From: an uncultured Eubacteriales bacterium | GTDB lineage: Bacteria > Bacillota > Clostridia > Christensenellales > Aristaeellaceae | NCBI GenBank assembly: GCA_902761755.1 | Contig: CACWLP010000019.1 | Coordinates: forward strand, 1-33,134 | Direction: 5' to 3' | DNA length: 33,134 nt | In this document: in pieces, positions 16,525 through 25,381 of the stretch | Numbering within the stretch: position 1 is the stretch's first letter | Layout of the letters: every line of letters starts with the position of its first letter | Made by a program: the position numbers and the translations under genes | The notes under the pieces: model-generated | Told to the model about the DNA's origin: nothing | Seen by the model: only the letters and a program-made list of their open reading frames with translations | The model's database searches: none

Positions 16525-16569
16525 GCGGGGGAGGCCACTCTTTGCAGGCCAAAGAGTGGCCTCCCCCGC
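16525..16569. repeat. 20-bp perfect hairpin (G-rich repeat, copy 1)
   Basis: GCGGGGGAGGCCACTCTTTG (16525-16544) pairs perfectly with 16550-16569 around CAGGC. It lies just after the isomerase stop and resembles the hairpin at 17713-17752 when one of the two is inverted. No T-run follows directly, so it is a weak intrinsic terminator but could protect mRNA ends or be a mobile-type repeat. Confidence 0.8.
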
Positions 16570-16614
16570 GCCCCCTTCCGAGAAAGCCGTATTGAGAACA
16601 GTATATAAAGTACA

Positions 16615-16651
16615 ATCCCACTCGCTGTTAGGCGAGCGGGATCTTTTGTTG
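16615..16651 (+). terminator. Intrinsic terminator of the kinase/isomerase operon
   Basis: ATCCCACTCGC (16615-16625) pairs with GCGAGCGGGAT (16632-16642), with one A-C mismatch and loop TGTTAG, followed by CTTTTGTTG. It lies just inside the A+T-rich islet. Confidence 0.75.
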
Positions 16652-16683
16652 CTGTTAAAATAATGCGTTATTTCAGCATTATG

Positions 16684-17247
16684 TCACTTCCTAATATGAT
16701 ATGTAATCTCCTCACCGAACAATTTGATTACCATACGCAAAGGAGCATCGCTGTGCACTGCAAAGTTTGGTAAGGGGCAGACAAAACCAAAGTGTCCAAC
16801 ATAAAGTGGTGCTATTTCAAACTGCTCATTCTTGTCATCACGTAATTGATCACTGTAAGGATGATCTAGGTCGAATTGGCCTGCCCACCCACCAAATTGA
16901 TATTCATCATTGTACCATACAGAAACTTCAACATCTTTCAAAAAGCTTACAGGGGATTTGTCAAGATTAGTAGCGTCCATGTAAAAAACTGCATAGTCCA
17001 TTTCTAATCCAGAATCAACTCCGCCACGTCCATATATTTTTATTTTATCTTCTATAGAAAAATCTCCAAATAGCAAAATGGCGTTTTTCAATTCTATCTT
17101 ATCACCAGGTTTTATATCATCTAAGCTGACTGAATTAGTTTCATCAGAGGTTTTAGGTGCAGATAGAATAACGACACCTTCTGTTAAACATTGAATAGAG
17201 GTGAAGAGAAGCAGAATAGCTGAGATGAGGACAACAACACGTTTCAT
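16684..17247 (-). CDS. Small exported protein of unknown function in an A+T-rich islet
   Basis: 187 residues with a signal peptide (MKRVVVLISAILLLFTSIQC). The cysteine lacks a standard lipobox before it, so it is probably a Sec substrate rather than a lipoprotein. The mature part looks beta-rich with an Ig-like feel (IELKNAILLFGDFSIEDKIK, YAVFYMDATNLDKSPVSFL, VEVSVWYNDEYQFGGWAGQF) and resembles small extracellular DUF-type proteins of Clostridia. I cannot name a family. The ATG at 17247 has AAGGAGG nine bases upstream. It is driven by a consensus promoter whose spacer holds a perfect palindrome and is divergent from an XRE repressor gene. Base composition is clearly more A+T-rich than the flanks, suggesting transfer. 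Confidence 0.85.
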   Translation of the reverse strand: MKRVVVLISAILLLFTSIQCLTEGVVILSAPKTSDETNSVSLDDIKPGDKIELKNAILLFGDFSIEDKIKIYGRGGVDSGLEMDYAVFYMDATNLDKSPVSFLKDVEVSVWYNDEYQFGGWAGQFDLDHPYSDQLRDDKNEQFEIAPLYVGHFGFVCPLPNFAVHSDAPLRMVIKLFGEEITYHIRK

Positions 17248-17372
17248 TATCAAGTGCCTCCTTTTTTGTTTTTTATCTTAATTATCTGCTGATTGTATAT
17301 AATTGCTATATGTTTTTCCTATTTTTATCAATTCCCCCCTTTTTTATTTTGTATCATATTTCTTGTTGTACA

Positions 17373-17418
17373 ATTATAACCTGTTTCAGGTTATATGTCA
17401 ATACTCTAAATCAGGTTA
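17373..17418 (-). promoter_or_regulatory. Consensus promoter with palindromic operator between the islet genes
   Basis: On the minus strand TTGACA (17396-17401), exactly 17 bases and TATAAT (17373-17378) form a perfect sigma-70 promoter for the exported protein. The spacer and the edge of the -10 box hold the palindrome ATAACCTG TTT CAGGTTAT (17376-17394), and a further half-site CAGGTTA lies at 17412-17418, towards the XRE gene. A repressor bound here would block RNA polymerase. The neighbouring XRE protein is the obvious candidate (inference). Confidence 0.8.
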
Positions 17419-17445
17419 AAACATAATAGTCCCGAGGTGATTACA

Positions 17446-17661
17446 TTGACGTATCAGCGCATTCGGGACTTACGGGAAGATCATGACTGGAAACAAATCA
17501 CAGTAGCGAAAATGCTAAATATGTCTCAAACGGGCTATTCCAAATACGAAACGGGCGAGAACGATATTCCCACCCGTATCCTGATCGATTTGGCAAATAT
17601 CTATGAAACCAGCATTGATTATTTGCTGGGGCAAACCAAAAACCCGAAAAGAAATTATTAA
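17446..17661 (+). CDS. XRE/Cro-family repressor
   Basis: 71 residues, nearly all helix-turn-helix of the HTH_3/XRE type: IRDLREDHDWKQITVAKML, then MSQTGYSKYETGENDIPTRI as turn and recognition helix, then IDLANIYETSIDYLLGQT, the usual closing helices. The TTG at 17446 is chosen because GAGGTGA lies five bases upstream; a GTG nine bases earlier lacks such spacing. There is no extra sensing domain. It is divergent from the exported-protein gene, whose promoter carries a palindrome with a half-site repeated towards this gene. This fits autoregulation and repression of the neighbour. The same A+T-rich base composition as its partner suggests they arrived together. Confidence 0.88.
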   Translation: MTYQRIRDLREDHDWKQITVAKMLNMSQTGYSKYETGENDIPTRILIDLANIYETSIDYLLGQTKNPKRNY

Positions 17662-17712
17662 TTGGGAGATCAATCACCTTTCTTTCCAGCCGCTTTCTTG
17701 GAAGGGGGTACA

Positions 17713-17752
17713 GGGGGAAACCGTTCTTTGGCCACAAAGAGCAGGTTCCCCC
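17713..17752. repeat. Imperfect hairpin (G-rich repeat, copy 2), likely terminator
   Basis: 17713-17730 pairs with 17735-17752 around GCCA, with one bulged base and one G-T pair. The order GGGGGA, CTTTG, CAAAGAG, CCCCC matches the hairpin at 16525-16569. CTTTT follows shortly after on the plus strand, so it can end the XRE transcript. Confidence 0.65.
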
Positions 17753-17778
17753 CGCCTTTTATTCTCTCCCCGTTTCCG

Positions 17779-19602
17779 TCATTCGTAAATCTTCCGTCCT
17801 TTTTCGTCGGCAGCGCCGCTGAGACGGTGGAAGAAGGTGTTCGTGATGTCGCGCCATTCCCGGGCGTTTTTGATCTGTCCGTCGATGCGCTCCAGGATCT
17901 CCCGCTTGTCCGCGTCGGGCAGGGGCAGGCTTTCCAGCACGCCCTTCATGCTCTCGGCCCGGGCGCAGCCCTGGAAATGATCGTCGTACAGCCGCTGGAT
18001 CAGGGTGCGCCCGTCCTTCATGCGGAAATCGTAGGGCAGGCGGTGGAAGAACAGCAGCAGCTTGTCCGGGCAGGTTTCGGGGTTTTCATACAGTTTCTTC
18101 AGCGCTTCCGGATATTGGGAAACATAGCCCGTGCCCGCGTCGGTGCGGTCGATGCCCACACCGTTGCGGTCCGCCCGGTTATAGGTGCCCCAGCGGTCAA
18201 ATTCATACCCGTAGGGGCTGGGCCCGTAATGTGATTCTGGGCGCACCATCCAGCACAGGCCCAGATTGGCGGTATACTGCTCGTAGGCGTCCCGGCTGGA
18301 GAGCAGCAGCTCCGTCAGCGCGTCCTCCTGGGCCGGGGCCAAATCATAGCTCAGGCGCACCCATTCCCGGATCACGGTTTCCGGCGCGATATCCGGCTCC
18401 CAGCCGAAACGGCCGAAAGCGTACAGGTTCAGCGCGGCGAAGGGATGGCCCGTCCAGTTTTCGTCCCGGCCCAGATTGCTCACCGCGGCGACGGCCTTCG
18501 CCCGTTCCTTGCCCATGCCGTCGAAGATCTCCCGCCACAGGGGCGGCATGGCGAACAAATCGATCTGGTGGCCGGTATATTCCTGGGCCAGCTGCAGTTC
18601 CAGGGCCAGATTCGTTTTTTCCATGCCCAGCAGCAGGGGGGATACCGGCTCCCGCACCTGAAAATCGAAGGGGCCGTATTTCACCTGAACGATCACGTTC
18701 CCGTCAAACTGCCCGTCCAGGGGCTTGTACAGATCGTAAGCCGCCCGGGGCCGGTCGGTCTTGGTGTCCCGCCAGTCCTGCATGCAGTTGTACACGAATG
18801 CCCGCCAGATGAGCACCCCTCCGAAGGGCGCGACGGCCCGGGCCAGCATGTTGGCGCCCTCGGCGTGGGTGCGGCCGTAGGTGTTGGGGCCGGGACGGTG
18901 CTCGCTGTCCGCCTTCACCAGGAAGCCCGCCAGATCCGGCACCGCGGCCCAGATTTTCTTCGCCCTCTCCTTCCACCAGGCCTGCACCTGCTCATCCAGC
19001 GGATCGGCGGTGGGCAGGCCCTCCTGCATAGGCAGGGAAAAATCAATGCAGATCATGAGCCGCACGCCGAAAGGCCGGAGCAGGGCGGCAAACCGCGCCA
19101 GATCGGGAAGCAGGGTATCGGTCAGGTGCTGGGCGGGCTGATGCACGTTCACGTTGTTGACGCACAGCACGTTGACCCCGCAGCTGGCCAGCATCCGCCC
19201 CAACTGGCGAACCCGGGCTGGCTCGTAATCAAACCGGCCCCCCTCAAACCACATGCTGCGCCCGGCGTAGCCGCGTTCCACGGTGCCGTCCATATTGTCC
19301 CAGCCGTTCAGCATCCGCAGGGGATAAAAAGGCTTCTGCCGCCCCGCGGGCACACAGCCCGTGGTCAGGCCGCGGATCAGGGCGTAGGCGCCGAAGAGGA
19401 TGCCCGTTTCGCCGCCCGTGATGCGGTATCCGCCGTCCACGGGCAGGATCTCATAGCTTTCTCCACCGTCCTTTTCCACCGTAAAGGCCGCCCGTACGCC
19501 CGCCTGGCCGATCTCAAATTCCGCCGCTTCCAGGGGCGTTTTCAGTGTTTCCGGCACGGGCAGGGGCAGCCGCGTCAGCCACGTCTTTCTCTCTTGCCAC
19601 AT
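17779..19602 (-). CDS. GH67 alpha-glucuronidase
   Basis: Removes (4-O-methyl-)glucuronic acid from the end of aldouronic acids released from glucuronoxylan. The 607 residues are somewhat short for GH67 (usually near 680). Family blocks are plain: RMLNGWDNMDGTVERGYAG, GVNVLCVNNVNV, GFLVKADSEHRPGPNTYGR with E234 as probable acid, QVKYGPFDFQ with D313, and ELQLAQEYTGHQ with E341. The 28-residue gap from D313 to E341 agrees with the family's carboxylate pair. There is no signal peptide, so it acts in the cytoplasm on imported oligosaccharides. The ATG at 19602 follows GAGAAAGGAACA. It is last in the GH2-MBL-GH39-GH67 operon. Confidence 0.95.
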   Translation of the reverse strand: MWQERKTWLTRLPLPVPETLKTPLEAAEFEIGQAGVRAAFTVEKDGGESYEILPVDGGYRITGGETGILFGAYALIRGLTTGCVPAGRQKPFYPLRMLNGWDNMDGTVERGYAGRSMWFEGGRFDYEPARVRQLGRMLASCGVNVLCVNNVNVHQPAQHLTDTLLPDLARFAALLRPFGVRLMICIDFSLPMQEGLPTADPLDEQVQAWWKERAKKIWAAVPDLAGFLVKADSEHRPGPNTYGRTHAEGANMLARAVAPFGGVLIWRAFVYNCMQDWRDTKTDRPRAAYDLYKPLDGQFDGNVIVQVKYGPFDFQVREPVSPLLLGMEKTNLALELQLAQEYTGHQIDLFAMPPLWREIFDGMGKERAKAVAAVSNLGRDENWTGHPFAALNLYAFGRFGWEPDIAPETVIREWVRLSYDLAPAQEDALTELLLSSRDAYEQYTANLGLCWMVRPESHYGPSPYGYEFDRWGTYNRADRNGVGIDRTDAGTGYVSQYPEALKKLYENPETCPDKLLLFFHRLPYDFRMKDGRTLIQRLYDDHFQGCARAESMKGVLESLPLPDADKREILERIDGQIKNAREWRDITNTFFHRLSGAADEKGRKIYE

Positions 19603-19617
19603 TGTTCCTTTCTCCCC

Positions 19618-21117
19618 TCATTCCTGGCAGTAATAGCCGTAATCGTATCCCGGATCTTCCTGCTTCGGGGCGGGCAGCACCCGCAGCCGCGCCACCGCGT
19701 TCTTTTTCAATGTGATCTTGACCCGGACCTCCGCTTCCGTTTTTTCCGCCGGCAGGGAGGTGAGCAGCGGCTGCCCCGCGGCGCGCAGGATGCGCGTCTG
19801 CTCCGCGGTCAGGTGCGCCGGTTCGCCCATGCGGTGCCAGCAGCGCAGAGGATTGCAGGTTTCCTCATCCACCGTTTCCAGGATCGCCGCGGCATCGCCG
19901 GAAAAAGGCAGGGTGATCTCCCGCTCCGCTTCCTCCTCCCGGTTCCACAGCACCGCCTCGTACCCGCCGTCCTGCCGGCGGACGATCACGGCGCCCTCGT
20001 CCCGGTACACACATTCGCCCCGGAGATTGGCGAAAAAGGCAAACGTCCACAGCGTCGGCTTGGGGATCAGGCCGTTGGCCATCATGCCGAAGCCCCCGTG
20101 GAAAGGCCGGGTGGGGATGCCCTGCTCCTCGAACACGTCCCCGAATGTCCAGTAGCTGTAGCCGTCCGCCACGTCCCCCAGCCGGGCGAGGAGCGACGCG
20201 CAGACGGCGGCGTTCAGATTGGTATCGTGAATGGGGCAGAAGGGATTGTAGCTGGTGTTGAATTCGGTAATGTACAGGGGGATGCCCCGGTATTCCGGGA
20301 AGGAATCGATGATATCCCGGCTTTCCTGCATTTCGTCGATCAGCACCTGGGTGTCGTTCATCCGGTGGTACAGGTAGCGACCCTTATGCTCCGGGGTCTG
20401 GCCCATGTAGGCGTGGCGGGTGACGAAATCCACCGGCAGCCCTTCCGTCCGGCAGAAGGCGAGGAAATCCCGGATCCAATCCTGGCTGCCCGCGCCGCCG
20501 CAGATGGCCGGGCCGCCCACCCGCATCCGGGGCAGCACTTCCTTCACCGCCGTGGCCGTGGCGCGGTAAAGCGCCAGGTATCCGGGCTTGTCCGCGTTCT
20601 CCCAGAAGCCGGGCAGGTTCGGCTCGTTCCAGATCTCGCAGGGCCAGCCTTCCACCTCTTCCCTGCCGTACCTTTCCATCAGATGGCGCAGCGTCGCCTG
20701 CACCAACGCGGTCCATTTTTCCATTTCCTTAGGCGGCACGGTATGGGCCTTCCAGTAAAACAGCGTTTGTTCGCTGCCCGCCAGCTTTTCCGGCATGAAG
20801 CCCAATTCCAGGAACGGCCTAAGACCGTTCTCCAGGTAAGCGTCCATCACCCGGTCCAGGTAGGTAAAGCAATACCACTGCCGGCTTTCCCCGCCGATGA
20901 ACGCGGGCGGCGTGAACTCCTGGTAAATGCCCATCTGATCGGAAAAAAGGCCGTGGCCGCGGATGAAGCGGAAATGGCACTCCTCCTGCACGGCGCGCAG
21001 CTGATCCTGATATTCCTTATGCAGCGCCAGATCCAGCCGGCCCGTGCCCACGCAGTAATCCGTCAGGTTCCGGAATTCGGCCCGGTCCCCCGGCCGTACG
21101 ATGATCCGCTTCTCCAT
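19618..21117 (-). CDS. GH39 beta-xylosidase-like glycoside hydrolase
   Basis: Retaining glycosidase that probably releases xylose from xylo-oligosaccharides. The 499 residues contain the clan-A acid/base motif EIWNEPNLPGFW (E165) and the nucleophile segment LYITEFNTSY (E285), about the spacing known for GH39 xylosidases, followed by SYWTFGDVFEEQG and HGGFGMMAN. The C-terminal ~130 residues form the beta-sandwich. The start is the ATG at 21117 (MEKRIIVRPG), preceded by GAGAGGG; the frame is open further upstream but inside the neighbour. The upstream gene's stop lies two bases before it, so translation is coupled. It has no signal peptide. GH39 also includes iduronidases, less likely beside a GH67. 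Confidence 0.93.
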   Translation of the reverse strand: MEKRIIVRPGDRAEFRNLTDYCVGTGRLDLALHKEYQDQLRAVQEECHFRFIRGHGLFSDQMGIYQEFTPPAFIGGESRQWYCFTYLDRVMDAYLENGLRPFLELGFMPEKLAGSEQTLFYWKAHTVPPKEMEKWTALVQATLRHLMERYGREEVEGWPCEIWNEPNLPGFWENADKPGYLALYRATATAVKEVLPRMRVGGPAICGGAGSQDWIRDFLAFCRTEGLPVDFVTRHAYMGQTPEHKGRYLYHRMNDTQVLIDEMQESRDIIDSFPEYRGIPLYITEFNTSYNPFCPIHDTNLNAAVCASLLARLGDVADGYSYWTFGDVFEEQGIPTRPFHGGFGMMANGLIPKPTLWTFAFFANLRGECVYRDEGAVIVRRQDGGYEAVLWNREEEAEREITLPFSGDAAAILETVDEETCNPLRCWHRMGEPAHLTAEQTRILRAAGQPLLTSLPAEKTEAEVRVKITLKKNAVARLRVLPAPKQEDPGYDYGYYCQE

Positions 21118-21118
21118 G

Positions 21119-21910
21119 TCAAGCCCTCTCTTTCCGGTATTTTTCCACATCGAATACGAAGATCTGCCCCTCCGGGAGCGCCGCCTGGACGGTGGGGCGG
21201 TCCACCCGCTTTCCCGCGTCCGAAGGCTCCGCCGTATCCAGCGCTTCGTCCGTGAGCCCCCGCCAGAATTTTTCCGGCATGCCGCGATCGAACAGACCGA
21301 ACTGATGCGCGCACAAGGCCCAATCAAAGGGCAATTCCAGCAGTTTCATCACGTTCCGCCGGTATCCCTGGGCGCTGAGCGCCTCCGGGAAAAACAGCCA
21401 GGTGCAGGGGTTCCAGTTGTCCCCGGTGAGCAGCAGCCGCCTTTCCGGCACGTACACCGCCGCCGAGCCCGGCGTATGCCCCGGGCAGGGAACGATCCGG
21501 GCGGTGAGGCCGCCCAGAGCAATGTCCCCCGGCGCCAGGGCCGTGGGAACGGGCATGGGATCGCTGAGGAAGGCCGCTTCCCCCGTGAATCCCTTCGCCG
21601 CCGCCCCGGCCCATACGTCCCGCCGCCAGAAAGGAGCGGTGTAGGTTTCGTACACCGGAAAATCCTCCGGCAGCAGATGCACTTCCCCGAACCACCGGCT
21701 GCCCAGGGCGTGGTCGTGGTGGCCGTGGGTCAGCACCACGGTGAGGGGCAGGTCCGTCAGCGTGCGCACGAACGCGGCCACGTCCTCCGCGCCGTATCCC
21801 GTATCCACCAGCAGGGCGCGCTTCTCCCCCCGAAGCAGCGTCATGCACACGCCCATGCCGTCCCGGATGTGAAAGACGCCGGGCAGCGCTTCCTTCCATT
21901 CAAAGGCCAT
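21119..21910 (-). CDS. Metallo-beta-lactamase-fold hydrolase in the xylan operon
   Basis: 263-residue MBL-superfamily protein. The metal-binding signature THGHHDHALG (61-70, H62/H64/D66/H67), PCPGHTPGSAAVYV with the third-site histidine, and LLTGDNW with the bridging aspartate are all intact, so a two-metal hydrolase is expected. The late histidine (ALCAHQFG) completes the site. It is cytoplasmic. The ATG overlaps the GH2 stop by one base (TAATG) and its own stop nearly touches the GH39 start, so it is an integral operon member. MBL-fold enzymes near sugar genes can be lactonases or esterases; hydrolysis of an aldono- or glucuronolactone is possible, but unproven. Confidence 0.88.
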   Translation of the reverse strand: MAFEWKEALPGVFHIRDGMGVCMTLLRGEKRALLVDTGYGAEDVAAFVRTLTDLPLTVVLTHGHHDHALGSRWFGEVHLLPEDFPVYETYTAPFWRRDVWAGAAAKGFTGEAAFLSDPMPVPTALAPGDIALGGLTARIVPCPGHTPGSAAVYVPERRLLLTGDNWNPCTWLFFPEALSAQGYRRNVMKLLELPFDWALCAHQFGLFDRGMPEKFWRGLTDEALDTAEPSDAGKRVDRPTVQAALPEGQIFVFDVEKYRKERA

Positions 21911-24900
21911 TACGCTTCCTCCATGGAAAAGCCGTAAAAATCAAATTGCGTCCCCGGCAGGAATACGAAGTCCACCCGGCACGTCCCCGCCGGCACCTCC
22001 ACCGGGAAGGCCTGCACGCCCCGGTCCGTGCCCGCGAACAGGCACATGGACGTCCTGGTTTCCCCGTCCGCTCCGGTGATCTTCACGTGCACCGGGGTTT
22101 CCGAAAGGGGCGTGCGGCCTTCGATGCGCAGCGTCCGCGTTCCCGCCGTTTCAAACGCCATCTGCTCGAAAACCAGCGTCACGTTGTTGCCAATATCCAG
22201 CACGGCGTTCCCTTCCCGCCGGAAGCTGTCGCCATAGACCTGATCCGCCTCTCCCGCGGCGTTCCACCTTTGGGCCCGGGACTGGCGGGTGAAGGAAAAG
22301 CCCTTCAGATGCACTTTCCGGTCCAGGGTGAAGCACAGCGTATGCGTCCCCCGCAGCGCCCGGGGCAGGCGGTAGGTTTCACTCTGATAGGTGTTCCAGA
22401 TGCTGGGCTTCTGATAGGGCAGATCGCAGATTTTTTCCCCGCCGTCCCCCGGCACGCCGTCCCACAGCCCCAGCACGTATTTTTCTCCGTTCAGGGCGAA
22501 GATGGGCAGCGTGATTTCATCCGAGCCCGCCGGCCCGAAATCCACGTTGGAAAAGCCCGCCATGCTGCGCCCTTCCCGGGCGAAGGAGATCCCCCGCTCG
22601 TTTCCCGCGCCGATCTCTCCCTGCCGGATGTCCGCAAGGGCCCCGGCAATGAAGCCGTAAGGGTCCAGCCCCACGGGGCCGAAGCCCTCCGCCGCAATCT
22701 CCAGCGCGGACAGCACCCGGGGATGGGGATAGCCGCTGTTCACGGAGGCGCGCAGGTACATTTTCCCGTCCCCCACCGCCGTCACCGCCGCGATGTCCCC
22801 GTCCCTTTCGATCCGGGCGCAGGGCATATCCACCCCCTCGGCGTTGACGATCCGCAGGGCGATTTCCTGCCCGTCCGCCTCCGGCGGCAGCAAACGCAGC
22901 CGCACGCGCACCGACGGATGCGCCGGGGTCAGGCGGGTATCCGCCAAAGCCTCCAGGTCGATCCTGCGGGGCAGGATGGCGTCTTCCCCGCGATACTCCC
23001 CGCACAGCGCCGGAAAGCCGGGCCGCGTCCGTTCGCCCGCTCCCACCGTGAGCACCGCTTCCGCCGCCTGCAATCCCCGGCTTTCGGCCCGCACCCGGAT
23101 CTCTCCCGGCCCCGCCTGCACCCCCGCCAGGATCAGCAGCCTGCCGGAGAACAGGCGGCGGCTGGTCTGCCTGTAGCCGTCCCGGTCCGCGCTGTCGCCG
23201 TTATCCAGCCCCAGCAGCACGCCCGGGCCCTCCACCGTCACATGCACCCGGTTCACCGCGTTTTCCACCTCGCGGCCCTGTTCGTCCAGGGCGGTCACGG
23301 TGAGGAAGGCGATCTCCCCGCAGCCGCCGGCAAAATCCGTTTTTTCCGGGCTGAGGGCCAGCTTCACCGGCTCCCCGGGGGTCTGCCGGACAGCCTGGCA
23401 CAGCTGCCTTCCGTTTTCATCGTAGCCCCGGGCGGCCAGGACGCCCTTTTCAAAGGGCACCCGCCACACCGGCAGGCATTTTTCCGCGTCCCGCCGGTCC
23501 ACTTTCCGAACGCCCAGGGACCGCCCGTTCAAAAACAGCTCGGCCCGGGCCGCGTTGGTCATCACCGGCACGTCGATCATCTGCCCCCGGTTCCAGTCCC
23601 AGCTGACGCCGATATGGATCATGGGCCGGTCCGTCCACATGGCCTGATAGAAGAAATAGCTGTCCTTGGGGAAGCAAGCGGTGTCCGTCTGGCCGAAATA
23701 GCAGTTCCGGGTGTGGTAGGGCGTGGGCTCGCCCAGGTAGTCGATGCCCGCCCAGATGAACTGGCCCAGGGTATAGGGGGTATTCAGATCGTCGGTCAAA
23801 AGCGGCCGGATATCCCGGGCGCCCCAGGAGGTATTGGAATTGAGCAGCGCCGAGCACTGCAGGTCCTCGTCGGACAAAATATCCGCCGCCATGGGGAAAT
23901 GATAGACCCCCCGGCTGGCCAGGATGGAGCCGGTTTCGCTGCCGAAGATCACCCAGTCCGGATGGGCGGCGTGATGGGCGGCATAGAGCTTTTCCGCATA
24001 GTTATACCCCGGGAGCTTCACGATCCCGGCGCATTTCTGCGCCCCTTCCCAGGGCATGTAATTGCTGCCGAAGGTGACGGGGGCGTGGACGGCGTCGTGC
24101 CGGCGCACCTCGTCCGTGAGCCGCCGCGTCCACATCTGCCCCCGGTCGGAGGCCTGCATATCATAGATCTCGTTGCCGATGGACCAGAGGATCACGCAGG
24201 GATGGCACCGGTCCCGCCGCACCCATTCGGCCACGGACTGCCTGTAGGTTTCCGGAAAGAACCGGGCGTTGTCGTAAGGGGTCTTGGGCAGTTCCCACAT
24301 GTCGTACAGCTCGTCCATCACCAAAAGGCCCATCCGGTCGCACAGATCCAGCAGCCGCCGGGCCGGGGGGTTGTGGGCCGTGCGAACGGCGTTGACCCCC
24401 ATTTCCCGCATCACCCGGAGCTGCCTTTCCGCTGCCTTCTCATAAAACGCCGCGCCCAGGGCGCCCAGATCGTGGTGCAGGCACACGCCGTGGAGCTTGA
24501 TATTTTCCCCGTTGAGGAAAAAGCCCTTCTCCGGGTCGAACCGCGTTTCCCGGAAGCCCACGTCCATTTCTTCCGTCTGGGCTCCCAGGGTGATCCGCAG
24601 CCGGTACAGCGCGGGGTTTGCAATACTCCAGGGCGTTACGCCGGCAGCGTGCAGCCGGATTTCCGCCGCCGCGCCGTCCGCATCCATTTTCCCCTCCGCG
24701 ATCGCCGCGCCGTCCGTATCCAGCAGCGAAACGCAGGGCGCCTCCCCCGCTTCGCTCATTTCCGCGCCTACGGACAGCGTCCAGCCGTCCCCCTCCCGGG
24801 CGGTGTTCACCGAAAAACCGAAGGGCAGCAGATGCCGCCGGGGCAGCGTCCACAGCTGCACGTCCCGGAAGATCCCCGCGCCGGAATACCAGCGGGAATT

Positions 24901-25266
24901 GGGGCTTTGATGCCGCACATGCACGGCGATTTCGTTGTCTCCGGGCTGCAGAAGGCCCGTCAGGTTCACCAGGAACGCGGTGTAGCCGTAGCGGTGGGTG
25001 CAGATCACCCGGCCGCGGACCAGCACGTCCGCGTCCATGTACACGCCGTCAAAATCCAGATACACCGCGCCGTCCAGCATCTTCTGGTCCGCATGCAGAA
25101 CGGCCCCGTACCATCCGTCCCCGGAGGCGTACAGGTCCTCCGTATTGCCGATCAGCCAGTCGTGGGGCAGCGTTACGCTCCGCTTCTCCGCCCGGGCAAA
25201 ATCCGTATAGGTGCTTTCCAGGGGCAGCAGACAAAACTGCCAGCCCTCGTTCCACTGTGTTTTCAC
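21910..25266 (-). CDS. GH2 beta-galactosidase-like enzyme with C-terminal sugar-binding domains
   Basis: 1118-residue cytoplasmic glycosidase of family GH2. Domains in order: jelly-roll sugar-binding domain (about 1-145, WYSGAGIFRDVQLW), Ig-like domain (150-245), TIM barrel (245-560) with HGVCLHHDLGALG, NAVRTAHNPP, acid/base ILWSIGNE (E366) and probable nucleophile FGSE (E444). Further Ig-like domains (about 590-770) follow, then a long C-terminal part with two blocks resembling carbohydrate-binding modules (about 890-1010 and 1015-1118). The start is a GTG at 25266 with AAGGAG ahead. It heads the operon. GH2 includes beta-galactosidases, glucuronidases and others; the exact specificity cannot be read. 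With GH39 and GH67 it may clip a side chain of heteroxylan. Confidence 0.93.
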   Translation of the reverse strand: MKTQWNEGWQFCLLPLESTYTDFARAEKRSVTLPHDWLIGNTEDLYASGDGWYGAVLHADQKMLDGAVYLDFDGVYMDADVLVRGRVICTHRYGYTAFLVNLTGLLQPGDNEIAVHVRHQSPNSRWYSGAGIFRDVQLWTLPRRHLLPFGFSVNTAREGDGWTLSVGAEMSEAGEAPCVSLLDTDGAAIAEGKMDADGAAAEIRLHAAGVTPWSIANPALYRLRITLGAQTEEMDVGFRETRFDPEKGFFLNGENIKLHGVCLHHDLGALGAAFYEKAAERQLRVMREMGVNAVRTAHNPPARRLLDLCDRMGLLVMDELYDMWELPKTPYDNARFFPETYRQSVAEWVRRDRCHPCVILWSIGNEIYDMQASDRGQMWTRRLTDEVRRHDAVHAPVTFGSNYMPWEGAQKCAGIVKLPGYNYAEKLYAAHHAAHPDWVIFGSETGSILASRGVYHFPMAADILSDEDLQCSALLNSNTSWGARDIRPLLTDDLNTPYTLGQFIWAGIDYLGEPTPYHTRNCYFGQTDTACFPKDSYFFYQAMWTDRPMIHIGVSWDWNRGQMIDVPVMTNAARAELFLNGRSLGVRKVDRRDAEKCLPVWRVPFEKGVLAARGYDENGRQLCQAVRQTPGEPVKLALSPEKTDFAGGCGEIAFLTVTALDEQGREVENAVNRVHVTVEGPGVLLGLDNGDSADRDGYRQTSRRLFSGRLLILAGVQAGPGEIRVRAESRGLQAAEAVLTVGAGERTRPGFPALCGEYRGEDAILPRRIDLEALADTRLTPAHPSVRVRLRLLPPEADGQEIALRIVNAEGVDMPCARIERDGDIAAVTAVGDGKMYLRASVNSGYPHPRVLSALEIAAEGFGPVGLDPYGFIAGALADIRQGEIGAGNERGISFAREGRSMAGFSNVDFGPAGSDEITLPIFALNGEKYVLGLWDGVPGDGGEKICDLPYQKPSIWNTYQSETYRLPRALRGTHTLCFTLDRKVHLKGFSFTRQSRAQRWNAAGEADQVYGDSFRREGNAVLDIGNNVTLVFEQMAFETAGTRTLRIEGRTPLSETPVHVKITGADGETRTSMCLFAGTDRGVQAFPVEVPAGTCRVDFVFLPGTQFDFYGFSMEEA

Positions 25267-25381
25267 GGCGCCGCTCCTTCCAAAGTGGTACGCAGTTTCT
25301 TCCGTTTTTTCTATTTCGCCTTTCCCTGTTCATTTCCTGCCGGTTGCGGGATTTACATAAATTTTTGCCGTATCTGCCGTC

